Numbered from the stretch's first letter, positions 52,957 to 62,111 are shown. The stretch is DNA of 64,000 nt from Eleftheria terrae (GCF_030419005.1 NZ_CP106951.1:496001-560000), one strand, 5' to 3'. The notes: a model not told the origin generated them from the sequence alone. Made by a program: numbers and translations.

Positions 52957-53277
52957 TCAGCCCGGCCGCTGCGCCATCACGCTCGAATCGCAGCCCTTGC
53001 CGGCCGCCACCAGGCGCCGCGCGACAAGTGACAGGGCCGGCGCGGCCCAGCGCAACGCTTTTGGCAGGTGGGTGGCGGGCTCGGTGATGGCGCCGCAGCG
53101 GTAGCGGCCTTGTGCTTCGTTCCAGGCCAGGGCCCGGCAGCCGCCGCGGCGGTGGGTGCCCAGCAGTTGTCCCAGCGGGCAGGGCTCGTCGGCGCAGCAG
53201 ACGCCGCAGCCGTTGCAGGCCTGGCCCTCCGCCGGCTTCGCGGGCGCAGCTGCTTGCAGGTAGATGACACGTTGCAT
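52957..53277 (-). CDS. Small cysteine-rich protein, YkgJ-like cluster-binding
   Basis: 106 aa with the metal-binding pattern C-x2-C-x2-C-C (CNGCGVCCADEPCPLGQLLG) and two later cysteines (GGCRALAWN, RYRCGAI). This matches small YkgJ-like proteins (zinc- or iron-chelating domain). Function unknown. The C-terminal ~30 residues are helical (PALSLVARRLVAAG). It is followed on the same strand by nothing and preceded by a 94-bp gap from the phosphoethanolamine transferase gene end. Confidence 0.8.
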   Translation of the reverse strand: MQRVIYLQAAAPAKPAEGQACNGCGVCCADEPCPLGQLLGTHRRGGCRALAWNEAQGRYRCGAITEPATHLPKALRWAAPALSLVARRLVAAGKGCDSSVMAQRPG

Positions 53278-53371
53278 GCCACATCATGGCCTGCCCGCCG
53301 GCTGCACGGTCGGTGGATAAGGGTGGCCTTTGCAACGGCTTTTCCGGCAGCGCCCGGCGCCTGCCCGGCGT

Positions 53372-55135
53372 TCATGCATGCGGCGGGCGGGCCTGCAGGG
53401 CAGCGGCCGGCCCGTTGACTGGCGCCACGCTCGCCGGCGTGGCCGGCGCCGTGGCGGCCCCGCTGCTGCGGCAGCCGGCCGTCAGGTCCCAGCCGGCGTC
53501 ATAGTCGCGCGTCTCGACATTCAGCAGGCCCAGCACGGTGTGGAAGAGATGGTCGTGGCTGGCCGGCCGTGCCGCTCGCGCCCGCAGGCAAGCCAGGTCC
53601 AGCCCGGTGCTGTCGCGCCAGCCGGGGGACAGCCAGAACACCATCGGCACCCGGGTCTGCTCGGCAGGCGCCAACAGGTAGGGCAGGCCATGCAGGTAGA
53701 GCTGGTTCTCGCCGAGCGACTCGCCATGGTCGGACAGGTAGATCAGCGCCGTGTCGTAGCGTGCCGACTGCGCCTGCAGGAAGCGGATGGCTTCGGCCAC
53801 CACGTGGTCGGTGTAGCGCACCGCGTTGTCATAGCTGTTGACGATCTGCTCCTGGCTGCATTCGCGCAGGTCGGCGGTGTCGCAGGTCGGCGTGTAGTGG
53901 CGAAAGGCGGGCGGATAGCGCTTGAAATAGGCGGGGCCATGGTTGCCCAGCTGGTGCAGCACCAGCACCAGATTGCCGCGGGCGTCACGCACCAGCTCGC
54001 CGAGGCCATGCAGCAGCACTTCGTCAAGGCACAGGCCGTCGTGGCAGAGCCCGTCCAGCGTGGCCCGGTCCAGCCGCTCGATGGGCAGGCCGTCACAGAC
54101 GCCCTTGCAGCCGGACTGGTTGTCGCGCCAGTGCACCTGCAGTCCGGCCCGATGCAGCAGGTGCAGCAACGATTCATGGCCGAGGATGCGCTCCTCGTCG
54201 TAGGCATGCCGGCCCCACGGCGAGAACATGCAGGGCAGCGAGACCTCGGTGTTGGTGCCACAGGCGCTCACTTGCGGGAAGTTCACGACATCGAGGCCGG
54301 CCAGCTCGGGCGTGGTGTTGCGGCGGTAGCCGTTGAGCCCCCAGTTGGCCCCGCGCACCGTCTCGCCGACCACCAGCACCAGCAAGGCGGGCCGCGAGCG
54401 CTGCAGCGCGGTGGCCCCCAGGCGGGCATCGGTGCCGATGGGCTGGCGTGACCCGGCCGCGGCGCGGTGCGACTGCCACACCGCCCGGCCCAGCGAATAG
54501 ACGTAGTTGCCCGGCGTGATCTGGTAGCGCAGCGCCTTGTGGTTGCGCATCAGCGCCGCGACGTCCTGGAACACGCACATCAGCGCGACGGTGCAGCCGA
54601 GCAGCGCCGCCAGCAGCGCCACCAGCCGGCGCAGCGCCGCCTGGCGCAGGCCATGCCGGGCCAGCCGGACCTGGCTCAGCAGCCACAGCGGCAGGGCCGT
54701 CTGCAGCAGCACGTCTGCCAGTCCGGCGGCGGACAGCAGCTCACGCGCTTCCTTCCAGTCGGTGCGCAACACGTTGCGCAGCATGCCGGGATCGAGCACG
54801 ACGCCGTAGCGGGCCGTGAAATGGTTCGCGCAGGCCGTGGCGACCAGCAGCAGGGCCAGCACCGGCTTGCAGCCGTGCCGCGTGAGCACCGCGCACAGGA
54901 CGGCGAACTGCAGCAAGGTGATGGCGGCCGCCACCGCCACCGCGAAAGCCCAGGTGCCGAGCGACGCCAGGCTGCGTCCATCGAGCGCGCCATGCCAGAA
55001 GGCGCGGTTGCAGAACAAGGTGAAGTACAGGCTGGCGGCGAAGGCCAGGGCTTCGGTCGACACCGTGCCGGGCAGGCGCAGCGCCAAGGCAGGCCAGCGC
55101 GCGGGGGATCGCAGAACAGTCGGGGTGGATGGCAT
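53372..55135 (-). CDS. Phosphoethanolamine transferase, EptA/MCR type
   Basis: 587-aa inner-membrane enzyme expected to add phosphoethanolamine to lipid A. Five membrane helices occupy residues about 25-190. The periplasmic sulfatase-like catalytic domain shows LVLVVGETVRGANWGLNGY (metal Glu), the Thr nucleophile region ACGTNTEVSLPCMFS, HQLGNHGPAYFKRYP and the metal site LIYLSDHGESLGENQLYLHG. Same family as mobile colistin-resistance MCR proteins, but there are no mobile elements around it and codon use matches the neighbours, so it looks chromosomal and native. Substrate could be lipid A or another glycan; inferred. Confidence 0.93.
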   Translation of the reverse strand: MPSTPTVLRSPARWPALALRLPGTVSTEALAFAASLYFTLFCNRAFWHGALDGRSLASLGTWAFAVAVAAAITLLQFAVLCAVLTRHGCKPVLALLLVATACANHFTARYGVVLDPGMLRNVLRTDWKEARELLSAAGLADVLLQTALPLWLLSQVRLARHGLRQAALRRLVALLAALLGCTVALMCVFQDVAALMRNHKALRYQITPGNYVYSLGRAVWQSHRAAAGSRQPIGTDARLGATALQRSRPALLVLVVGETVRGANWGLNGYRRNTTPELAGLDVVNFPQVSACGTNTEVSLPCMFSPWGRHAYDEERILGHESLLHLLHRAGLQVHWRDNQSGCKGVCDGLPIERLDRATLDGLCHDGLCLDEVLLHGLGELVRDARGNLVLVLHQLGNHGPAYFKRYPPAFRHYTPTCDTADLRECSQEQIVNSYDNAVRYTDHVVAEAIRFLQAQSARYDTALIYLSDHGESLGENQLYLHGLPYLLAPAEQTRVPMVFWLSPGWRDSTGLDLACLRARAARPASHDHLFHTVLGLLNVETRDYDAGWDLTAGCRSSGAATAPATPASVAPVNGPAAALQARPPHA

Positions 55136-55322
55136 GTCGCAGGCGGCGCCTGGGCCCTGAACGTCCGGGGCGGCGTTCCACAGGGTGGCGCGGCAGCGAT
55201 GATGGAGGGCCGCGACTTAAGCGCTGCTTAAGCGCTGCGGCGCGCTCGCAGGGCGGGCAGGCAGGCCGTCATGGCGGCCCCGCCGGCCGGTCGCCAGGGA
55301 TGGCGCGAGGCGAGGGCCCAAG

Positions 55323-55346
55323 AAAAAAGGCCCTCGAGGGGCCTTT
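55323..55346 (-). terminator. Intrinsic terminator of the yccA-like gene
   Basis: AAAGGCCC / GGGCCTTT arms around TCGAG. On the minus strand the stem is followed by a T-tract (A-tract at 55323-55328 on the plus strand). It lies 44-67 bp beyond the stop of the Bax-inhibitor gene. Confidence 0.85.
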
Positions 55347-55389
55347 GCTGGGAGGCACTGGCGGGGCCGGCGGCCCCACCGCTGCGGCG

Positions 55390-56088
55390 TCAGTCGTCGC
55401 TGCCGCCCACGATGCCGAACAGCGACAGCAGCGACTGGAACACGTTGTACAGGCTCAGGTAGACGCCCAGCGTCGCGCTGATGTAGTTGGTTTCCAGGCC
55501 GTCCTGCACGCGCTTCAGGTCGTACAGGATGAAAGCCGAGAAGATGCCCACGGCGAGCACCGACAGCGTGATCATCAGCGCGCTGGATTGCAGGAACAAG
55601 TTGGCGATGCCCGCCACCAGCAACATGATGGCGCCGATGAACAGCCACTTGCCCATGCTCGACAGGTCACGCTTGATGACCGACGACAGCGCCGCCATGC
55701 CGAGGAAGCTGGCAGCCGTGCCGGCGAAGGCCATCATGATCAGCTCGGCACCGTTGCCCAGGCCCAGCACCGCCCCCAGCAGGCGCGACAGCATCAGGCC
55801 CATGAAGAAGGTGAAGCCCAGCAGCACTGGCACGCCGGCCGAGCTGTGCTTGGTCTTCTCGACCGCGAACATCAGGCCATAGGCTCCGACGAGGAACACC
55901 AGCACGCTCATCATCGGCGACAGCGCCCGGGTGATGCCGGTGCTGATGCCGACCCAGGCGCCCAGCACGGTGGGGACCATGGACAGCGCGAGCAGCCAGT
56001 AGGTGTTGCGCAGCACCCGGTTGCGCTGCTGCACGGACACGCCGGAGTCGACGTACCCGGACTTCATGGTGTAGTAACTCTGGTTCAT
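55390..56088 (-). CDS. yccA: Bax inhibitor-1/YccA family membrane protein
   Basis: 232 aa with seven predicted membrane helices (VLRNTYWLLALSMVPTVLGA, MMSVLVFLVGAYGLMFAVEK, TFFMGLMLSRLLGAVLGLG and more). Ends with the family motif IFSAFILYDLKRVQDG and YLSLYNVFQSLLSLFGIVG. YccA modulates the FtsH protease in E. coli. Normal length. Divergent from the LysR-type gene with an AT-rich 157-bp promoter region between them; followed by a clear terminator. Confidence 0.94.
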   Translation of the reverse strand: MNQSYYTMKSGYVDSGVSVQQRNRVLRNTYWLLALSMVPTVLGAWVGISTGITRALSPMMSVLVFLVGAYGLMFAVEKTKHSSAGVPVLLGFTFFMGLMLSRLLGAVLGLGNGAELIMMAFAGTAASFLGMAALSSVIKRDLSSMGKWLFIGAIMLLVAGIANLFLQSSALMITLSVLAVGIFSAFILYDLKRVQDGLETNYISATLGVYLSLYNVFQSLLSLFGIVGGSDD

Positions 56089-56176
56089 GACGGTCCTTCG
56101 AGGTGATGACGGGCCCCGGCGCCACGGCGCCAGGGTCTGAGCTGCACAATCTACGCCTCAAAATACTTCGTGTACA

Positions 56177-56204
56177 TTCGATTTTTCAAACAATTCACTT
56201 CGAT
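56177..56204. promoter_or_regulatory. Two TTCGAT direct repeats in the yccA-nhaR divergent promoter
   Basis: TTCGAT at 56177-56182 and 56199-56204, starts 22 bp apart (two helical turns), in an AT-rich patch. Candidate site for autoregulation by the LysR-type protein or another regulator. Confidence 0.4.
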
Positions 56205-56245
56205 AAATACGCAGTATCGGCGGCCGTCTGGTGCGCCGAAGCCGG

Positions 56246-57142
56246 ATGAATTTCAAACATCTTCACTATTTCTGGGCCGCCGCCAAGGCCGGCGGGGTGA
56301 TGCGAGCCAGCGAGCAGCTGCACACCACGCCGCAAACGCTGTCGGCGCAGATCAAGCTGCTGGAGGAGCGCCTGGGCTGCGCGCTGTTCCGCAAGAGCGG
56401 CCGTCACCTTGAACTGACGGAGGAAGGACGCGTCGCGCTGGCGTATGCCGACCAGATCTTCGCGCTCAGCGGCGAGCTGGAAGCGGCGATTGGCCGAAGT
56501 CGCAGCGGGGAGCGCACGCTGGACTTCCGGGTCGGCATCGCCGACTCGGTGCCCAAGGCCATTGCCTACCGGCTCATCGAGCCGGCGCTGGACATCGGCC
56601 CGCAGGTGCGACTGAGCTGCCATGAAGGCAAGCTGCCCGACCTGGTGGCCCAGATGTCGGTGCACCGCCTGGACCTGGTACTGGCAGACGAGCCGATGAA
56701 CCGGCAGTTCAGCGTCAAGGCCTTCAGCCACGAGCTCGGCAGCACGGCCATGAGCTTTTTCGTCGCCCCGACACTCCGGCCCTCGTTGCAGGGCGAGTTT
56801 CCGCGCTGCCTGCAGGGGGCGCCGCTGCTGATGCAGGGCAGTGCCTCGGCGATGCGCCAGCGGCTGGAGTTCTGGCTGGCGCAGCAGGGCCTGCGGCCCC
56901 GGCCGGTGGGCGAGTTCGACGATGCGGCGCTGCTCAAGGCCTTCGGCCGCGAGGGCCGGGGGGTGTTCATGGCGCCCACCGTGCTGGAGACCGAAACCTG
57001 CGAGCAGTACGGCGTGGAAGTGCTGGGCCGCAGCAGCGAGCTGGTGGAGGCGTTCTACGCCATCTCCGTCGAGCGGCGCATCAGCCACCCCTGCGTGGTC
57101 GCCGTGACGCATGCCGCGCGTGACCGGCTCTTCATAGCCTAG
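56246..57142 (+). CDS. nhaR: LysR-family regulator, NhaR-like
   Basis: 298 aa from ATG 56246 (MNFKHLHYFWAAAKAGGVMR), the canonical NhaR start; a GTG at 56231 is in frame. The winged helix-turn-helix continues RASEQLHTTPQTLSAQIKLL and EERLGCALFRKSGRHLELTE. The rest is the two-lobed effector domain (GIADSVPKAIAYRLIEPAL, MSVHRLDLVLADEPMNRQF). NhaR activates the Na+/H+ antiporter gene nhaA in E. coli, but no nhaA lies in the window, so the regulon here is open; the neighbour yccA is a candidate. Confidence 0.92.
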   Translation: MNFKHLHYFWAAAKAGGVMRASEQLHTTPQTLSAQIKLLEERLGCALFRKSGRHLELTEEGRVALAYADQIFALSGELEAAIGRSRSGERTLDFRVGIADSVPKAIAYRLIEPALDIGPQVRLSCHEGKLPDLVAQMSVHRLDLVLADEPMNRQFSVKAFSHELGSTAMSFFVAPTLRPSLQGEFPRCLQGAPLLMQGSASAMRQRLEFWLAQQGLRPRPVGEFDDAALLKAFGREGRGVFMAPTVLETETCEQYGVEVLGRSSELVEAFYAISVERRISHPCVVAVTHAARDRLFIA

Positions 57143-57170
57143 CGATGTTTCACGGCGGAAGTGATACCGT

Positions 57171-57182
57171 TAACAATCGAAA
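57171..57182 (+). promoter_or_regulatory. Shared motif TAACAATCGAAA, copy 1 (before the response regulator)
   Basis: Identical 12-mer to 60677-60688. It lies 86 bp before the regulator start in an otherwise GC-rich region. Candidate binding site for the regulator itself. Confidence 0.55.
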
Positions 57183-57267
57183 CTATCGCTGAGGTGGCTT
57201 GCCGCACACTGGCGGCGCGCACGACGGGCAACACGGCGGCGCGACGACACGGAATAATGAGCGGGGC

Positions 57268-58035
57268 ATGCACCCCGGGGTGATCGTGGAGACAAGACAG
57301 AATTTCAAGCCCCGCCTGCTGGTGGTGGATGACGAGCGCGACATGGTCGCGCTGCTGCAGGACGTGCTGACGCGCGCCGGCTTCGAGGTGGACGGTGTCG
57401 ACAGTGGCGCCGCGATGCGCGAGGCGCTGGCGCGCCGGCCCTACCAGCTGGTGCTGCTGGACCTGCGGTTGCGCGCCGAAGACGGGCTGACGGTGGCGCG
57501 CGAGTTGCGGCAGACCTCCTCGGTGCCACTGATCATGATCAGCGGCAGCAGCGACGAGACCGACCGCGTGCTGCTGCTCGAGCTGGCGGCCGACGATTTT
57601 CTCCTCAAGCCCCTGAGCTCCCGCGAGCTGGTGGCGCGGGTGCGGGCGGTGCTGCGTCGCTATGGCGACGTGGCGGCGCCGGCGGCTGCCTTGCCGGAAC
57701 CCGATGCCCCGCGCGGCGACCGCCTGCGCTTCGGCAACTGGGTGCTGGACACCGGCGCGCGCGACCTGCGCAGCCGCAGCGGCACGCCCTGCGAGCTGAC
57801 GCCGGGCGAGTTCCGGCTGCTCGAGGTCTTCGTGCGCCACCCGCGCCGGGTCTGGTCGCGCGACCAGCTGCTGGAGCAGACGCGCAGCCTCGACACCGAG
57901 GTGTTCGACCGCACGGTGGACGTACTGATCCTGCGCCTGCGCCGCAAGATCGAGCCCAACCCGCGCCATCCCCAGTTCATCTGCACCGAGCGCGGCATGG
58001 GCTATGTCTTTGCTGCCGAGGTGGTGCGCGTCTGA
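57268..58035 (+). CDS. OmpR-family response regulator
   Basis: 255 aa from ATG 57268 (a GTG at 57280 is possible). Receiver residues about 15-130: LLVVDDERDMVALLQDVL, phospho-acceptor D65 in LVLLDLRLRAEDGLTVAREL, Lys in LLKPLSSRELV. The DNA-binding winged helix (about 155-255) shows TPGEFRLLEVFVRHPRRVWS, FDRTVDVLILRLRRKIE and RGMGYVFAAEV. Resembles TorR-type regulators. Next gene, 22 bp away, is its hybrid kinase; a sugar ABC importer follows and shares an upstream motif. Confidence 0.93.
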   Translation: MHPGVIVETRQNFKPRLLVVDDERDMVALLQDVLTRAGFEVDGVDSGAAMREALARRPYQLVLLDLRLRAEDGLTVARELRQTSSVPLIMISGSSDETDRVLLLELAADDFLLKPLSSRELVARVRAVLRRYGDVAAPAAALPEPDAPRGDRLRFGNWVLDTGARDLRSRSGTPCELTPGEFRLLEVFVRHPRRVWSRDQLLEQTRSLDTEVFDRTVDVLILRLRRKIEPNPRHPQFICTERGMGYVFAAEVVRV

Positions 58036-58057
58036 GCGCCGGCCCGCGCCGCCTGCC

Positions 58058-60679
58058 ATGCCCGCCCCGCTGACCACCGGCGCCTTCGCGCGCGTGCGCA
58101 CCCGCCTGCTGGCGGCCTTCCTGATCCTGCTGGTGGCCGCGCTGTCGCTGGCCACCGTGGGCTGGGTGGGCATGCGCGGCGCGCAGCAGGCGGTGGCCGG
58201 CTTCGAGGGCGAGCTGCTGCCCAACATCGCCGACGCGCTGGAGCTGGCCGAGCGCACCACCCAGCTGGCGGCGGTGGCGCCCAAGCTCGGCGAGTCGCGC
58301 AGCGCCGGCGAGTTCGATGCCGACGCGGCGGCGGTGGAAGACCTGCTGCAACAGATCGGCCGACATGCCGGCTCGCTGCCGTCCGGCGGCGAGCTGAGCG
58401 GCCGGCTGGCGGGGCTGCAGGGCGAGGTCAAGCGCGACCTGACCCAGCTGCTCGCCCTGACGCGACGCAAGCTGGAGCTGCAGCAGGCTTTCGAGGCGCA
58501 GCTGGCGCGGCTGGAGCAGGTGGGCAGCGAGCTGCACGCGCCGGGCCGGCGGGGCGCGGCGCCCGATCCGGCCCTGGTGGTGGCCTGGTCCAGCCTGGTG
58601 CTGGGGGCGTCGGCCGATGCGGCGGCGACGCTGGGGCGGCTGGAAGCCGACGTCGAAGTGTCCATGCTGGCCGCCCGCCGGCGCGGTGCGCTGGCCCGGC
58701 ACAGCGAGCAGACCCGGCAGGCCCTGCAGGACCTGACACGCGGGACCGACGGCCTGCTGTCACGCCGGCGCGCCCTGCTGGAGCTGGAGCGGCGCAGCGC
58801 CTACCTGGTGGTGCTGACGCGCGCCAATGCCACCGAGCTGAGCGACACCGTGTCGCGCTATGTCGCCGGCCTGCGCGATGCGGCCAGCGAGCGCAGCGAT
58901 GCGGTCAAGCGCGCGGTGCGCTTCGGCGAGACCGGCATGCTGCTGCTGCAGCTGGCCTGCCTGCTGATTGCGGTGCTGGCCACCCGCTATGTGCGTCGGC
59001 TGGTGGCCGGCATCGAGAAGATCACTGAGGTGATGTCCCGCCTGGCGCAGGGCGACACCGCCCAGCCGACCCCGGCCACCAGCCGGCGCGACGAGCTGGG
59101 CGCGCTGGCACGCACCTTCGAGGTCTTCCGCGAGGCGCTGGTGGCCAAGCAGCGCTTGGTCAACGACTTGCGCACCCAGAAGGAGATGATCGCGACGGTG
59201 CACGAGAGCATGACCGATGCGCTGGCGGTCTTCGACACCGCCGGCCGGCTGTTGCTGTGGAACCCGCAGCTGGGCCGCCTGCTGGCCCGCCATGGCATCA
59301 CCCCGCGTGCCGGCCTGCCGGCCGGCGAGCTGCTGGCGCGCTTGCCGGCGGACAGCCGTTGGACGGTGCCGGGGCGCATCGGCCAGCGGCCGCTGGCCGG
59401 CGCCCGGCCGCTGCATTTCGAGGCCTTCGACCATGTGGAGCTGCACCTGCCGGGGGGCATCGTGCTGGACACCCGCACCCGGGCCGTGCCGGGCACCGGC
59501 GCGGTGACCCTCATCACCGACCTGAGCGCCCGCCGCGCCATCGACCTGCAGCTGCAGCATGCACAGAAGCTGGAGGTGTTGGGGCAGCTGACAGGCGGCG
59601 TCGCCCACGACTTCAACAACTACCTGGGCACCATCCTTGGCACCTTGCCGTTGCTGCAGCCGGATCTGCGGCAGGAGCCCCAGGCGCTGGGCCGGCTGGC
59701 TCGCGTCCAGCGCGTGGCGGCCAGCGCCGCCGGGCTGACCCGCCGCCTGCTCGCCTTCGCCCGGCGCCAGCCCTTGCAGGCCGAAACCGTGGTGGTGGAC
59801 GACATGGTCGAGGAGATGCGGGACCTGGTCGAGTACAGCGCCGGGCCGCTGGTGCAGGTGGAGCTGGCCCTGCAGGCCGAGGGCCGCTGCCTGCAGATTG
59901 ACCGCGGGCAGCTGGAGAACGCGCTGCTCAACCTGGTGCTCAACAGCGCCGCTGCCATGCCCGAAGGCGGGCGCCTGACCGTCGCCACCTCGGTGGCCGA
60001 GGGCCGGCTGCGCCTGCAGGTGACCGACACCGGGGTGGGCATTCCCGAAGCGGCGCTCGGCAAGGTGTTCGACCCGTTCTACACCACCAAGCCGGCGGGC
60101 GAGGGCTGCGGGCTGGGACTGTCCATCGTCTACGGCTTCGTCAAGCAGTCGGGCGGCGAGGTCGACATCCGCAGCCAGGCGGGGCAGGGCACCTGCATCG
60201 CCCTCAGCTTTCCGGCCGGCGAAGCCGGGGGGCCGTCCATGCGCGGTGCGCCGCCGTCGGCGCCCGATGCCGGCGCTGCCCTGGCCGGCGGCCAGGTGAT
60301 GGTGGTGGACGACGACGAGGCCTTTGGCGCCACGGTGGCCGACATGCTGCAATCGGCCGGGGCCCGGGTGCGGGTGCTGCCGTCCGCCGAGGCGGCGTTG
60401 CAGGCCCTGGAGCAGGGCGCCGGCTGCGGCCTGCTGCTGTCCGACGTCTGCCTGTGCCAGGGCCTTGACGGCTTGCGCCTGCGGCAGGAGGTGCAGGCCC
60501 GCTGGCCGGGGCTGCCGGTGGTGCTGATGTCCGGCCTCTCGGCCGAGATGCTGCAGGGCCGCACCGGCTGGGACCCGAGCCAGCCCTTCCTGCAGAAGCC
60601 CTTCGATGCCCGGCTGCTGGCCGAGGCGGTGCAGCCGCTGCTGCGGCAGCCCCGGCCGGCCGGGGCGGCGCTGCCATAA
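58058..60679 (+). CDS. Hybrid sensor histidine kinase with C-terminal receiver
   Basis: 873 aa from ATG 58058. Membrane helix 1 at about 18-40, a ~250-residue mostly helical periplasmic domain (long coiled-coil-like helices), helix 2 at about 295-313, then HAMP (VRRLVAGIEKITEVMSRLAQ). A PAS-like segment follows (VHESMTDALAVFDTAGRLLL). The kinase core is NtrB-like, with H517 in GQLTGGVAHDFNNYLGTILG, N box LENALLNLVLNSAAAMPEGG and G boxes DTGVGIPE and GCGLGLSIVYGFV. The C-terminal receiver has DDDEAFGATVADML, D796 in LLLSDVCLCQG and QKPFDARLL. TorS-like layout without an Hpt domain. Confidence 0.93.
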   Translation: MPAPLTTGAFARVRTRLLAAFLILLVAALSLATVGWVGMRGAQQAVAGFEGELLPNIADALELAERTTQLAAVAPKLGESRSAGEFDADAAAVEDLLQQIGRHAGSLPSGGELSGRLAGLQGEVKRDLTQLLALTRRKLELQQAFEAQLARLEQVGSELHAPGRRGAAPDPALVVAWSSLVLGASADAAATLGRLEADVEVSMLAARRRGALARHSEQTRQALQDLTRGTDGLLSRRRALLELERRSAYLVVLTRANATELSDTVSRYVAGLRDAASERSDAVKRAVRFGETGMLLLQLACLLIAVLATRYVRRLVAGIEKITEVMSRLAQGDTAQPTPATSRRDELGALARTFEVFREALVAKQRLVNDLRTQKEMIATVHESMTDALAVFDTAGRLLLWNPQLGRLLARHGITPRAGLPAGELLARLPADSRWTVPGRIGQRPLAGARPLHFEAFDHVELHLPGGIVLDTRTRAVPGTGAVTLITDLSARRAIDLQLQHAQKLEVLGQLTGGVAHDFNNYLGTILGTLPLLQPDLRQEPQALGRLARVQRVAASAAGLTRRLLAFARRQPLQAETVVVDDMVEEMRDLVEYSAGPLVQVELALQAEGRCLQIDRGQLENALLNLVLNSAAAMPEGGRLTVATSVAEGRLRLQVTDTGVGIPEAALGKVFDPFYTTKPAGEGCGLGLSIVYGFVKQSGGEVDIRSQAGQGTCIALSFPAGEAGGPSMRGAPPSAPDAGAALAGGQVMVVDDDEAFGATVADMLQSAGARVRVLPSAEAALQALEQGAGCGLLLSDVCLCQGLDGLRLRQEVQARWPGLPVVLMSGLSAEMLQGRTGWDPSQPFLQKPFDARLLAEAVQPLLRQPRPAGAALP

Positions 60680-60688
60680 CAATCGAAA
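60677..60688 (+). promoter_or_regulatory. Shared motif TAACAATCGAAA, copy 2 (before the ABC importer)
   Basis: Overlaps the last bases of the kinase gene and lies 135 bp before the binding-protein start. Same sequence and orientation as copy 1. Confidence 0.55.
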
Positions 60689-60822
60689 TCTTTGGTTCAC
60701 GCCTGGCGCCTCCAATGTCTTCGGGGGCGGCCCGCACCACTGTGCCGGCCGCCCCGGGCAACCCGCCCGCAGGACGTGCGGCGCACCCGGTTTGCCGAGC
60801 ACAACTGAAGCAGGAGACAACG

Positions 60823-62094
60823 ATGAACCCCGGACACAAGCTGGCGGCCGCCCTGGCCGCGCTGCTCGCCGCGGCGGCCAGCCCCGCCGCTTCCCTCAAG
60901 ATCTCGTGCGGCGCGGTCGGCCAGGAGCTGGAAATGTGCCGCAGCGCCGCCCAGGACTGGGCCCGCAAGACCGGCCACGAAGTGCAGGTGGTCGCCACGC
61001 CCAACGACGGCAGCGAGCGGCTGGCGCTGTACCAGCAGGTGCTCAGCTCGCGCTCGGACAAGATCGATGTGTTCCAGGTCGATGTGGTCTGGCCCGGCAT
61101 GCTGGCCGGTCACCTGCTCGACCTGCAGCCGTATGCCAAGGGTGCGCAGCAGCAGCACTTCCCCGGCATTCTCGCCAGTGTGCAGGTCGGCGGGCAGCTG
61201 GTGGCGATGCCCTGGTTCACCGATGCGGGCCTGCTGTACTACCGCAAGGACCTGCTGGCCAAGCACGGCCAGAAGGTGCCGGCCACCTGGGAGGAGCTGG
61301 GCGCCAGCGCCAAGAAGATCCAGGAGGCCGAGCGGGCCACCGGCAACGACCGCATGTGGGGCTATGTCTGGCAGGGCCGGGCCTATGAAGGCCTGACCTG
61401 CAATGCGCTGGAATGGATCGCGAGCCATGGCGGCGGCACCGTGGTGGCGGCCGACGGCAAGGTCGACATCGGCAACCCGCGGGCGGTCAAGGCCATCGAG
61501 ACGGCGGCCGGCTGGGTCGGCACCATCTCGCCCACCGCGGTGCTGAACTATGGCGAGGAGGACGCGCGCGGCGTCTTCCAGGCCGGCAATGCGGTCTACA
61601 TGCGCAACTGGCCGTATGCCTGGTCGCTGTCACAGGCGGAGGGCAGCGCGGTCCGGGGCAAGGTGGGCGTCGCGGTGCTGCCCAGCGGCAGCGGCGCGGG
61701 CGGGCGACATGCCGCCACGCTGGGCGGGCAGCTGCTGGCGGTGTCCAAGTACTCCAAGCACCCCGAGGCCGCGGCCGACCTGGTGATGTACATGACCAGC
61801 AAGGCCGTGCAGAAGGAGCGAGCGCTGAAAGGCTCCTTCAACCCCACCATCACCGAGCTGTACCAGGATGCCGACATCCTGAAGGCCAACCCCTTCATCG
61901 GCGAACTGCGCGACACCTTCACCCACGCGGTGGGCCGTCCGGCCACCGTCACCGGCGCGAAGTACAACCAGCTGAGCAACCAGTTCTGGAACGCGGTGCA
62001 CGAGGTGCTGTCGGGCAAGGCGCGGGCCGAGGCCTCGCTGGCCGGGCTGGATGCCTCGGCCAAGCGCCTCGGCCGCGGCGGCAAGTGGCAGTGA
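60823..62094 (+). CDS. Sugar ABC importer, periplasmic binding protein (trehalose/maltose type)
   Basis: 423 aa from ATG 60823 with CAGGAGACA upstream. A Sec signal peptide covers residues 1-24 (AALAALLAAAASPAAS). The mature protein is a family-1 solute-binding protein: ISCGAVGQELEMCRSAAQDW, KIDVFQVDVVWPGMLAGHLL, PWFTDAGLLYYRKDLLAKHG, NWPYAWSLSQ and GGQLLAVSKYSKHPEAAADL. It most resembles ThuE/AglE-type binding proteins for trehalose, maltose or other alpha-glucosides. Specificity is inferred. Its stop overlaps a GTG that could start the first permease. Confidence 0.92.
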   Translation: MNPGHKLAAALAALLAAAASPAASLKISCGAVGQELEMCRSAAQDWARKTGHEVQVVATPNDGSERLALYQQVLSSRSDKIDVFQVDVVWPGMLAGHLLDLQPYAKGAQQQHFPGILASVQVGGQLVAMPWFTDAGLLYYRKDLLAKHGQKVPATWEELGASAKKIQEAERATGNDRMWGYVWQGRAYEGLTCNALEWIASHGGGTVVAADGKVDIGNPRAVKAIETAAGWVGTISPTAVLNYGEEDARGVFQAGNAVYMRNWPYAWSLSQAEGSAVRGKVGVAVLPSGSGAGGRHAATLGGQLLAVSKYSKHPEAAADLVMYMTSKAVQKERALKGSFNPTITELYQDADILKANPFIGELRDTFTHAVGRPATVTGAKYNQLSNQFWNAVHEVLSGKARAEASLAGLDASAKRLGRGGKWQ

Positions 62095-62111
62095 ACGAGG
62101 CGGGCCGGGCG

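Noticed and set aside
53372..55135. Phosphoethanolamine transferase as a recently acquired mobile mcr gene.
   Set aside because: No insertion sequences, repeats or base-composition change at its borders.
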